Positions 47,325 to 57,627 of a stretch of DNA of 64,000 nucleotides are shown here, in pieces. The stretch is from NCBI GenBank assembly GCA_963556195.1, contig OY744528.1, forward strand, positions 62,315,552 through 62,379,551, read 5' to 3'. The position numbers were made by a program, and so were the translations under genes. Each line of letters begins with the position of its first letter. The first letter of the stretch is position 1. Source of the DNA: Sepiola atlantica. Lineage: Eukaryota > Mollusca > Cephalopoda > Sepiida > Sepiolidae. The notes beneath the pieces are model-generated. The model saw only the letters and a program-made list of their open reading frames with translations. It made no database searches and was not told where the DNA came from.

Positions 47325-49800
47325 ATGTTAAGTTACAACTAAACTCTTGTAAAGACGTGTCGATAATCAACCTGCATACGTGGAAAAGGTTGGATAAACC
47401 AACTATGCTGAAAACCAACCAAATAGCCAGAACGGTGACTGGTGAAAAGAAATTTAATTCGATGGTGAAATTATTACCACTGTCACTTTAAATAGAACTA
47501 CCGAAACATTGAAAATGTTCGTATTAAAAACACAAACAATTTATTTAGAACAGACTGGATTCAAAAGTCAATCCATGGGACTTACAATTCAACACTTTTT
47601 GCCAGAAAATAGAAAATATGACGACCGAGTCAGAAAAACTAAAGAAGGAATTGAAAAAAACCTTTCCCGAAATCCGCGTGTGTGCCCATTATTTGACAGG
47701 AATAAATGCAGCACTCAAGGACTACAATTATCCACTTCCAAGCCAAGAATAATTTTTACAAGACTAAATGGAGGCAAATTCCTCTAAAAAATCGGCCTTA
47801 GCGATGCTTACCTCCAAATACCCGTTGAAGAAGAAAATTAAAAATTATATATGTATAAACACGCATCGTGGATTAAACAAGTTTGAAGGGCTTGCTTTTG
47901 GAGTGAAGGTCGCACCAGCAATTTTCCAGTAAGTTATCGATACTATGCTGGGCGAAGTTGATTTCATGATCGCATACTTATACGACATTCTAATAAATAG
48001 TAAAAATATGGGGTAACACCGGGAACACGTTCAGAAAGGGTTTCCACAAATCCAGGACTATGGCTTCAAAATAAAAGAAAAATGCGATATTTTCATAGAA
48101 AAAATAAAATATCTGGAACATATCATAGATAAAGACGGCAGAAGGCCAGATCTAGAGTTGGTCAGTGCAATTAAAGACATGCAGGCTCATGAAAACATCA
48201 CATCCTTACAAGGTTTCCTAGGATTGGCAAATTAATACAAAGCTTTTATGCCTCGCATGCTTAACCTCCGTGATCCGTTTAACGAACTTTTAAGAAAAGA
48301 TAAGGTTTAGAAATGGAAACTCGAATGCCAAGAGGAATTCGATAAAATTATTAAGGTTTTAACGACGGATTTATTCCTCACACACTATAACCTGAACCTA
48401 GAAATCATAGTTGCTAGCGACGTAAGCTAGTACGGAATAGAAGCATGCATCCTTCATAAAATGCCAAACAGAACTCACAGTCCCATCGCTCATGCGGCGA
48501 GGACGCTGCTTCCAGCTGAGAAATATTACTTCTAAATCGAAAAGGAGGCTTTGGGGATAATCTTTGCGATAACGAAATTCCACCGTTACATACACACAAG
48601 AATTTTCACGTTGCAAACTGATCATAAACCGTTACTCACAATTTTCGGTTCAAAAAAAAAGTCTACCCGTATACACGTCAAATATACTGTAGAGATGGGA
48701 GACAATCCTACTAAACTATAATTTTAAGATGGAAAAATCTATTATGCTGATGGATTATCAAAACTGGTTCCGAGACATACGAAAACCACTGGAAGATTCG
48801 GTGATTGCGTCCCTATTAACTGATGGGTACATAAAACTATTTTGTGAATCACAATAAGAGAACTCCCTGTGACCTTAAATGAAATACAACATAAAACCCT
48901 CGATGATGAGTTCATTAACATGACAAAAGTAAAGATAACAGAAAAGGACCAACACATTTCAGCCAGTTGTTCTCTATGTGGCGATGTACTTCTGTACAGC
49001 GAGAGAGTCGTCACCCCCCCCCAAATAACTACAGAATAGAATCCTGAAGAATTTTCATGTTGGCCACCCGGGGACAAATCGGATGAACAACTTAATGCGC
49101 AGCTACGTATACTTGCCTAAAATGGACCAGGACATTGAAAAATCGTCAATTCGTGCAAAGACTGTGCCTTGGCGGCAAAGGCACCTCATATTAAACATAG
49201 TCCGTAGCCCAAAACAGACCGACCTTGGTCAAGGATACACTTGGAATTTGTGGGCCTGTTAGATGGTTTTCCTATCATTAGATAGAAAAACGACCTAAGA
49301 GTCGATAGCTTTTCCAAATGGCCCGAAGTATACCGATGTAAAACGCCCATTACGAAGGTATCTATAAACTTCCTTCACGAATTGTTCGCCCATTTTGGGG
49401 TGGTCGATTGTTTGGTTAGTGACAACGGAACTCAATTTACGTCCGCCGACTTTAAAGAGTTCTGTCAGATTTTCCAGATATGACACATCACGATCCCCCG
49501 TACCAATCGAAGTCAAACGGCCAGGCGGAACGTTTTGTGGACACTTTTAAAAGAGGCCCAAGGAAAGCTTGCGGCACTTCCACGGAAAAGGCGCTGCAGC
49601 AGTTCTTACAGTTATACAGGATCACGCCAAATGTAAACATACGATCCTCACTATCTCCTACAAAATAATGTTTGCGCGTAAGATAAGATCGGTTTTCTAC
49701 AAATTGCCTCCCAAACAAACCAAACAAGGACGAACTTCTATTGTATTAAAACAAACGTTACATCCCAGGGTAAAAAGTATTTTTCAAGATGTTTAGAAAT
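47325..49800 (+). pseudogene. Pol relic of Gypsy-2: protease, RT, RNase H, integrase
   Basis: A protease remnant at 47325-47500 (SIINLHTW, ARTVTGEKKF) lacks a clear active-site triad. Reverse transcriptase pieces follow: FTRLNGGKF, LSDAYLQIPVEE, GLAFGVKVAPAIFQ, and a catalytic box changed to YLYD (first catalytic aspartate replaced) near 47980. RNase H is at ~48400-48640 ([23 protein letters not shown]). An integrase zinc-binding remnant is at ~49045 (HVGHPGTNRM), with core pieces LVSDNGTQF and SNGQAERFVDTF in different frames. About ten in-frame stops and several frame changes make it non-functional. Confidence 0.82.
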
Positions 49801-50152
49801 AACATATCTTTTGGGGGAACTTGGCACGATAGAAAAAGAATTGGAAATATGGTTTACATAATACAAGGCCCTCAGTTCTCTCATAAGAGTCACGTAAATC
49901 ATTTTATTTTTTGATATTTTCCCCCAAACAAGGCAGGTAATTAGGTAAAAACTGTCAGATGACACCGACATCATTCCCCAGTAACAAAACAATTCATGGA
50001 TACTATGTACGATACTTTCGACATAGAGATACGCAAAGCAGTCCCAGAACAGCGACAATCTAAAAGGAAACGGAAGTCTCCGGATCTTATCGTTATCAAT
50101 CCAAAAAGGAAATGATACTGACACTCCTGCAGAGGTAATGCTTGGAGGGGAG

Positions 50153-50330
50153 TGTTATGGTACCTTTCCTTTACGGACTAGATGCACTCTTCCGTTTCAC
50201 TATAAATACCGGAATCAAATACCTTTCAGAGTTGGAACTACCCCAGTCTAATACTGGCAGGCAGACAGATGTTCAACCACTCTCTTTATATGCTGTATTT
50301 ATATTTTCTTGAATATACTTAGATTCCGAG
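50153..50330 (+). repeat. 3' LTR of Gypsy-2
   Basis: Starts TGTTATGGTACCTTTCCTT right after GGAGGGGAG, and shares ACTATAAATACCGGAAT, CAACCACTCTCTTTATATGC and GAATATACTTAG with the 5' LTR. The satellite resumes near 50335. Confidence 0.75.
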
Positions 50331-52097
50331 TTCGAGTTTTTTATCGGTTGTTTTTGTTTCAGTTTTTATAAGTTTTTTTTTTACTTCAGTTTTGTATAGG
50401 TAGTTTCTGTCCGAAGTCTATAGGTTCCACCTCAGCTTCATCTTGTCTTACCAATTCAGGTACTCCTTCATTCTCGGTAGACTCCCTTGCACTGGTTGTC
50501 ACCATGTCCTCTGCGGCATCATTCATATCAGTCACATCCTCCTCTGGTACCAGGATTGTCAATTTAATGATCTGGTCTGAATGTCTCTGTGTAACTCCTC
50601 TCTCGGTCTCTACCTCAAAATTGACATTGCCCAACTGCTTCGTAATGATGCCCTCAGTCGGGGAGGATTAGCGATAACGTAATAATGATAAAGCTCCCCC
50701 CTGTAGTTCTCGTGACGTTTAATTTTTATCCGGTATGCAACATTTTCACTTCAGTTTTATATAAGGTTTTACTACTTCATTTCATATAGGTTGTTACGAT
50801 TTTTACTTTAGTATTGAATAGGTTGTTTATACTTGAGTTTTGTATAGGTTGATTTTACTTCAGTTTTGTATAGGCTGTTTCGACTTTTATATAGGTTGTT
50901 TCATCTGGCCTTTAGAAATTGTTTATACTGCACTTTTATAGCTTTTTTCTTCTTCACTTTAATAGGTTGGTTCTATTCAATTTAGTACAGGTTGCTTTTA
51001 ATTCAGTTTTGTGTAGTTTGTTCATATTTCAGTTTTGGTAACGTTGTTTATACTTGAGTTTTATATAGGTTATTTATACTTAGGTTTTGTTACAGGTTGT
51101 TTATACTTCAATTAGATATAGATTGTTTATACTGCAGTTTTGTTTAGTTTTCTAATACTTCAGTTTTATATATGTTGTTACAACTCCAGTTTTGTATAGA
51201 TGTTTCTATTTCAGTTTTTCATAGGATGTTGCTACTCAAGTCGTTATAGCTGGTTTCTACTTTAGTTTTGTATAGGTTGTTTCTTCTTAATTTTTGTATA
51301 GGTTGTTTTTACTTTGTTTTATTCAGGTTGTTTCTCATTCAGTTTCGTATAAGTTGTTTCTACATCAGTTTTGTATAAGTTGTCTCTACATCAGTTTTGT
51401 ATAAGTTGTTTCTAAATCAGTTTTGCATATGTTGTTTCTAAATCAGTTTTGTATAGGTTCCTCTTACTTCGGTTTTGTAAAGTTTGATTCTACTTCAGTT
51501 TTGTACATGTTATTTTAGTTCAGGTTTGTATATGTTGCATCTACTTAAATTTTGCGTATATTTTTACAACTTCAGTTCTGTTTTATTTGTTTCTATTACA
51601 ATTTTGTAAAATATATTTGTATTTTAGTTTTGTGTAGTTTTTTTTTTACTTCAGTTTTGTATAGGTAGTTTCCACTTCGATTTTGTAGAAATTGTTTATA
51701 TTTCAGTTTCGTATAGGTTGTTTTTACCTCAGTCTTTTTACAGTGTTTTCCACTTAAGTTTGTATTAGATGATTTTAATCTATATTATATAGGTTGCTCC
51801 TACTTCGATTTTGTATACGTTGTTTTTACTTTAGATTTGTAGTAGTTATTTATACTTCAGTTTTATATTTGTTGTGTCTACTTAAATTTACTATAGATTG
51901 TTTCTAATTCAGTTTTGTATGGGTTTGTTCGATTTTAATTAAGTATAGGTTGAAAAACTTACATTTTGTATCGGTTGTTTATACATCAGTTTTGTATAGG
52001 ATGTTTCTACTTTTGTTTAGTATATGTTGTTTCAACTTTAATTTTATGTAGGTTGTTTCTACTTCAGTTTTATATAGGTTACGGTTAGGGTTAATTC
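50331..52097. repeat. 26-bp T-rich satellite, right block
   Basis: Degenerate monomers of the TTTTGTATAGGTTGTTT.TACTTCAG type, more diverged than the main block. Interrupted at 50395-50745 by a retroelement fragment. It ends at TTACGGTTAGGGTTAATTC, just before the non-autonomous LTR element. Confidence 0.88.
50386..50745 (-). pseudogene. Gypsy integrase C-terminal fragment in reverse orientation
   Basis: Minus strand encodes a fragment with RIKIKRHENYRGEL (another frame), then GNVNFEVETERGVTQRHSDQ, the region that follows the integrase core in many Ty3/Gypsy elements (G..YEV...RHSDQI), and an acidic tail ending with a stop near 50386. No LTR, reverse transcriptase or core integrase accompanies it. 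It is flanked by satellite monomers on both sides, so it is an isolated truncated piece unrelated in orientation to Gypsy-1 and Gypsy-2. Confidence 0.6.
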
Positions 52098-52101
52098 AAT
52101 G

Positions 52102-52754
52102 TGTGGAACCACGTGCTGCCACACACGACGACCATCAACCCCAACGTTGTGTTTCCGTGGCCTTCTTCTTTGTCTTCATCGTCCAGCCGAGTCGTCTATC
52201 TACTGACGAATCGTCGAGGGCACAGCACTGGTCCACAAGTTAAACATAAAAGAAACACAACTCTCGAGAAAGACCACAAACACATATACGTTGTGTATAA
52301 TTTAGTTAGAACTATGAGTGTGTGTGACACCGACGCGGTCTTTCGAGACCCCCATTGTTGTTGCTAAAGTCGTCAGCTCATCTCATCGTTTTCCCGGTCC
52401 GATCCGCTCTCTCGGGAGGTTAGATCCTAACTCTCGGGAAGTTCGATTCTAACTGCTCGTCTTCTCTCTCAAACCTAAACTCGTCAAATTTTGCCATAAA
52501 CTTTTCTGTCGTCAACTGTCGTAAAACTAACCTACCTTACTGTAGTCAGGTGTCGTAAAACACTGTCACTCCTAAAAGTGTCCAGTATTCTTTTCTTGGT
52601 GACCTGTCCTGAACAATGGAAATTGACCACTCCCAAATTTCTTTTGTCTCTGTCGATTAGTCACTTCCTATCCTGTCTTTTCTTTTCTGTGCGTTCATGA
52701 GTCATTTCCTATTCCTGACCGGGCCCCGACCTTTGCGGCAGCCATAGTGTCACA
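52102..52754 (-). repeat. LTR copy 1 of the non-autonomous element
   Basis: 653 bp from TGTGGAACCACGTGCTGCC to GCAGCCATAGTGTCACA on the plus strand. A short plus-strand frame here (52101-52367) is repeated in the other LTR and is not considered a gene. Confidence 0.9.
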
Positions 52755-54770
52755 CACCTCCCATGCCCAACTTGTCATTTATTACATAAATTACAAAACA
52801 AAAATCATATTACATAATTTAAAAACAGTCATACATTCATATTACATAGGTTAAGAAACGGCAGAAACATGACAAACAACTAAAAACCGACTGGGTGATC
52901 TCCGAACTGGAATCACAAGGATGCATTTAACCCTCTCTCCAGCTCAAGGGTATTTGAGTACCCTTAATAAAACAACAGCAAAGCGATTCCTTTTTGGACA
53001 GGCTCCTGTCCACTGGTACATGCTTCCCATACCAGAGAGAGAAAATCAACCTCGCCTCTCCATCGAGGTAGAAAAAAAACTGGAGGAATTTTAACTTACC
53101 TCCCACAGAAGGACTTTTGACACACCTTCTACCAAGAGGATTTTCCAATCACCTCTCATATTAACAGGCATTCCGCCATTTTGCTTTCTCCCCTCCCCCT
53201 AAAAAATAAATCAGGAGGATTTTTTCACCTCCTTCCAAGAGGACTTTATGTGCACCTCTCATATCAACAGGCATTCCGCCATTTTGCTTTCTCCCCTACC
53301 CCTAAAAAAATAAATCAGGAAGATTTTTTTTCACCTCCTACCAAGAGAACTCTTCTGGCCTTCAGCCATCATTATTTTTTTGAACACTAAAAACAACGTC
53401 TTTGTACAATTTTGCACGGACAAACATGAAACTGTCTCTCTGCAACAACAAATTACATTTTTTTTACATAAAAATACAATATCTCTACCGTTTCTATTTC
53501 CATTTTTTTATAACATAAAAAACATTAATCAAAACAATAAAACTCACAACCTAAAGAAAACATAACTGAAATATATAACACACATGAATCCTTTTTTTTC
53601 TGATTGTCTCTTTTTCTTTTTTTTCCAACACATAACAATGTTAATCAAGACAATCAGACCCATAGGATACAAATACAATTGTTACATGATACATATAAGT
53701 CTCTGTTCTTTTTAAAAATTCTGATTGCCCCCCATTTTTTTTATTAAGTGAGGGGGTCTCTCTCTCCCCTCTCCGCACAAATCATCAGCTTACCTCCCTT
53801 ATTTTTACGTTTACCATCACACGTATTATGGACCATCTTTGATAAGAAAATAACAACATTAAATCTCAGATTCCTGACTCATACCAGCTAACATCTATCA
53901 ACATCACCAACTGAGTTAACTTCATACTAACTAATTACACAATCTCTAACCAATATTCCCCCATTCTGCTAAGCATTCATCTACTTTCCGGGTACTGTCT
54001 CATACATGCTTCTCTACTTTCTATTCCTTAACACATGGTTCTCGGTCGTTCTCCGTCTGCTGTAAGGTCGCAGAATCGATTACACCTCCCGTCCGAGGTG
54101 GGGGCACAGTTCCCACCCACAGGGTTTCACTGCGTCATATCCCTATCTAATGTTTGAATTCCCGGATGCCTCTTTTCCCAGCACCCAACTGCTTGTGTTC
54201 CACCAAATCCTCGGACCAAGTCAATCACCATGACTTCAATACAACTATCCACTTCATTGTTCATCTCTTTCCGTTAAATGTATCTTAACTACCACCCTTC
54301 CACCTACACGGGACGCACAATGAGCCCGCCCAACAGTCAGAGACCTCGTCAGATTTCTTAACAAATCACGCAATATGACCTGCTATTATCGTAGCAAATT
54401 AACTTGGTGTCCCTTTTCTCTTCTATTTTAGCACCCTTACTTTCCCAAACTCCGAGGCCAGCCATACCTTCCAAGCGTTAATACTGTCTGTACCCTCTGA
54501 TGTAAACAGGCATTCATTAAACCCACTAAATCCAATGCTGCTTATGAATATGCGATATTAGTTGCGAGGTTAACTAATTGACCCATTGATTTTGAAAAAA
54601 AACATTTCATTAACTAACTATTATTTGTTATAGCTTTCTTTTCCTTCTCAATTCAATGATTCTTTTATTTCTTGACAAACATTTAGCATTTTGTGTTCAA
54701 ATGATTTTCCTTTATAGAGATCGACTTGGTCTTCAGCAAGTTGCAATCTTATTTATGAACAGAACGTAAA
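52755..54770. other. Interior of the non-autonomous LTR element, left part
   Basis: No recognisable gag or pol. A ~100-bp segment (AACAGGCATTCCGCCATTTT, GCTTTCTCCCCT.CCCCTAA, AATCAGGA.GATTTTTT) is tandemly repeated at 53164-53360. A minus-strand frame at 52927-53148 is unrecognised. The rest (53400-54770) is AT-rich, non-coding. Confidence 0.6.
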
Positions 54771-54774
54771 TAGA

Positions 54775-54819
54775 CGACTTGATTCCTTTTGGCTAAGATC
54801 AAAGTGTAGTATCTGTTCC
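54775..54819 (+). pseudogene. U2 snRNA-derived fragment (copy 2)
   Basis: CCTTTTGGCTAAGATCAAAG and TGTAGTATCTGTTC match U2 snRNA positions from the 5' region almost exactly, better than copy 1. A different, GC-rich body follows instead of the rest of U2, as in a U2-headed SINE. Confidence 0.78.
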
Positions 54820-55165
54820 GATGGATACTACACCCCATGGACTGGTATTGTCTTGGCCTTTGTGGCTTGATTTACGCCGGTCTATGGGTATGTCCTGTCC
54901 AGTCTAGGAGGTCCATCCTCCCAGGCTTCGCCTCCCCTCTTTGGGGAGGAGTAAGTTTATTGCTTACTGACTGAGGCGCCCCTACCGGGGAATGCCGACG
55001 GGGCTGCCCAGGCAATTTTTGATGGTCAGAGTGCTCACCTCTCGGGCGCTGGCTTTTCAACCCCCACTTTCCGACCCGACCTTGGGTCACATCTTACTTG
55101 TGGGAGTAGGATAAAACTGACCATGTGCCTAACCCCTGGAGAGGAGTAAATAATACTTGATTCTC
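54820..55165 (+). mobile_element. Possible body of a U2-headed SINE
   Basis: GC-richer 345-bp segment inside AT-rich surroundings, directly after the U2 fragment, with CTGTCCAGTCTAGGAGGTCC, CGCCCCTACCGGGGAATG and CCCCTGGAGAGGAGTAAATA. The minus-strand frame at 54872-55090 has no recognisable domain. The element's end is not defined; the boundary is where AT-rich sequence resumes. Confidence 0.4.
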
Positions 55166-56260
55166 GTTTCTATCTAAACCAAACATCCGCAATTCAATTT
55201 AAAACATTCAGGAAAAAAAAAACTGTAATAAATTTTGATCATATTAAGAAAAAAAAACTTATATTTTTCTCTGGATGCCCCCCCCCCCCCCTACTGCTGC
55301 CGTTATCGGCTATCTCTCTCTTTCTCATCTTGGCCAATCCTTCTTTCTCTCTTTCCTGCCCCTCCTCTTTCATCGCGCCTACTTTTTCAAACCCCGAAGC
55401 TAGTAATACCTTCAAAGGACCACGCTGTCAGAAACTACCATCCCCACACATTCGACTACTAATATTGTACTGCCAATTTAGCGGTTTTCCCGCTAGATGG
55501 AGAGATTTGAATCTAGCTAGTAAAAATTGCATCTAGCGAATAGTGTTTTTTGTCAAATTTAATCTTTTCTAAATTCAATTCTTTTAAAATATCTTCTAAA
55601 TTTAAATTAAATACAAATAACATTAAAGTGAACACTACCAATTTAAGTAACATAAAAATAAAAAATATCTATAGAAAGCATGAAATATTAAGTATAATCG
55701 TAACACTTTTTATACAGGCTACGAAGAGGTTACGATCTAGCGGGTTTTGAAAACGTATGTATTCTCTCTCTCTCTCTCTCTCTCTTTGTCGCAACTTAAT
55801 CGCTACCGGTAAAATAAATGTTTCAATTAGAATTATAAAAAATAAAGAGCCGATTTCTTTTTTTTTGCGTGCGGAGTTAAAAGCAGAGAAACCCTCCCCA
55901 TTTACCTGCTTTTTATCAATTTCTTTTTTGTGGGAGTCCGTGTGTGTTCCTTTTTTTGTTTCTTTCTTCCTTTATTTCTTTTTATCTCGTTTTCTTTTCG
56001 CCTGCATCCGGAATATTTACTTTGTTTTGTATTCATTGTTCGTTCTGTGTTTTTTTCTTCTTCAATTCTCTTTCTGTCTTTCTTTGCTTGTAAGGATCGA
56101 TCCTTGGTCAAACGACATCAGTTGTACAACATTTTTGTGTCTCTATTTTTTTCGTCCTTTTTTCATGTGAGCTCTTGCGTTTGCCCTTTCTCTGGTTTTC
56201 CTTGGGTTCTCTACCCTCATGTTGTCTTCTTAGGCTCATGCCTGGTCACTGGCAACCAAT
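55166..56260. other. Interior of the non-autonomous LTR element, right part
   Basis: Pyrimidine-rich on the plus strand (CT runs at 55763-55785, TTTCTTCC runs at 55890-56070). Plus-strand frames such as 55930-56526 run into the LTR and are low-complexity. The last bases, TCACTGGCAACCAAT, form the candidate primer site on the minus strand. Confidence 0.55.
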
Positions 56261-56913
56261 TGTGGAACCACGTGCTGCCCCACACGACGACCATCAACCC
56301 CAATGTTGTGTTTCCGTGGCCTTCTTCTTTGTCTTCATCGTCCAGCCGAGTCGTCTATCTACTGACGAATCATCGAGGGCACAGCACTGGTCCACAAGTT
56401 AAACATAAAAGAAACACAACTCTCGAGCAAGACCACAAACACATATACGTTGTGTATAATTTAGTTAGAACTATGAGTGTGTGTGACACCGACGCGGTCT
56501 GTCGAGACCCCCATTGTTGTTGCTAAAGTCGTCAGCTCATCTCATCGTTTTCCCGGTCCGATCCGCTCTCTCGGGAGGTTAGATCCTAACTCTCGGGAAG
56601 TTCGATTCTAACTGCTCGTCTTCTCTCTCAAACCTAAACTCGTCAACTTTTGCCATAAACTTTTCTGTCGTCAACTGTCGTAAAACTAACCTACCTTACT
56701 GTAGTCAGGTGTCGTAAAACACTGTCACTCCTAAAAGTGTCCAGTATTCTTTTCTTGGTGACCTGTCCTGAACAATGGAAATTGACCACTCCCAAATTTC
56801 TTTTGTCTCTGTCGATTAGTCACTTCCTATCCTGTCTTTTCTTTTCTGTACGTTCATGAGTCATTTCCTATTCCTGACCGGGCCCCGACCTTTGCGGCAG
56901 CCATAGTGTCACA
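56261..56913 (-). repeat. LTR copy 2 of the non-autonomous element
   Basis: 653 bp, same boundaries as copy 1, followed by AATG. In the favoured minus-strand reading this is the 5' LTR. Confidence 0.9.
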
Positions 56914-56916
56914 AAT

Positions 56917-56982
56917 GTACATATGAACCGAGATGATCAGATGAGAATGTCCTCTTATCTGATTATCTCGGTTCATATGAAC
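56917..56982. repeat. Short inverted repeat (hairpin)
   Basis: CATATGAACCGAGATGATCA and TGATTATCTCGGTTCATATG pair over about 20-25 bp with few mismatches around a short loop. Directly beside the LTR element's right end. Positions 57000-57620 show nothing recognisable. Confidence 0.7.
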
Positions 56983-57627
56983 GTTGGATTAGATCAGTAA
57001 ATCTTGGAACACAACCTACAAACTCTATCTAAAGGCTTTTTAAAACTATGAACCATTTTATGTTATATGGAATGTTTTTAGTTTTAGAATTCCATAGACA
57101 AAATTGCATAGACAAAGAAGTAAAATGTGAAAGATTTAGATTATTGAATGTATGCTTATGTTGCATTTGAGGTTTAGTTATCCCCCTGGGTTTTAGCGAG
57201 TTCCACTGTGGTTTTCTAGTCAAGTCTGCATTTAAGGACGATCATTAAACATTTTAGTTCATGGATCAGAAAACAAAATCACCCTAAACATAAAAAAGAC
57301 TTACGCTTAACGTCTTATTATATAATAGGTGATAAGAGACACATTTATTTGATACTATCTTAGGCCAAAGGGTTCGAAAAAAAAACTCAAGCATAATTTA
57401 TCCTGTCATTATTCGAGATTATATCAAAAAGACTTTTATTTCGAAATTTTATTAAGTCCCAATCTCACAGTTTACACTAAAATCATTATTATCTTATAGT
57501 ATTAAGAACACAATAGTGCCAAAAAGAGGGATATTCTGTTCATGCAAGATCAATTATTCTAATAAGTCTAGGCAAATTAAATTTATTATACCAAAATCAA
57601 AAGTGATTAACGTCTTATATTTATGCC

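Larger units (their letters stand above)
45483..50330 (+). mobile_element. Degenerate Ty3/Gypsy retrotransposon (Gypsy-2)
   Basis: Two related LTRs enclose ~4.5 kb with remains of gag and pol in order. The LTRs start TGTTA.GGTACCTT-like, and a purine-rich GGAGGGGAG directly precedes the 3' LTR. The copy has many stops, frame changes and deletions and is much older than Gypsy-1. The right boundary is approximate because the LTR ends have diverged, and no target duplication was recognised. Confidence 0.85.
52102..56913 (-). mobile_element. Non-autonomous LTR retrotransposon with 653-bp LTRs
   Basis: Two direct 653-bp repeats (about seven differences seen, ~99% identical) enclose 3506 bp. AATG at 52098-52101 and 56914-56917 is a 4-bp target duplication. 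Both LTRs read TG...CA on either strand. The minus strand is favoured: there the downstream LTR (56261-56913) is followed after two bases by TGGTTGCCAGTGACC, a plausible tRNA primer site beginning TGG, and the other LTR is preceded by a purine-rich GGGCATGGGAGG. The interior holds no gag or pol, so it resembles a LARD-type element moved by enzymes of a partner. It contains a U2-derived fragment and AGGAGG-type repeats. Confidence 0.85.

Noticed and set aside
52081..52096. Telomere-like GGTTAGGGTTAA
   Set aside because: Only one and a half units, inside a T-rich satellite; no array.
52101..52367. Frame in the LTR as a gene
   Set aside because: Present in both LTR copies (also around 56260-56526) with no domain; it is part of the repeat.
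54872..55090. Arginine- and proline-rich minus-strand frame as a gene
   Set aside because: It lies in the GC-rich segment after a U2-derived head; more likely the body of a repeat than a protein gene.
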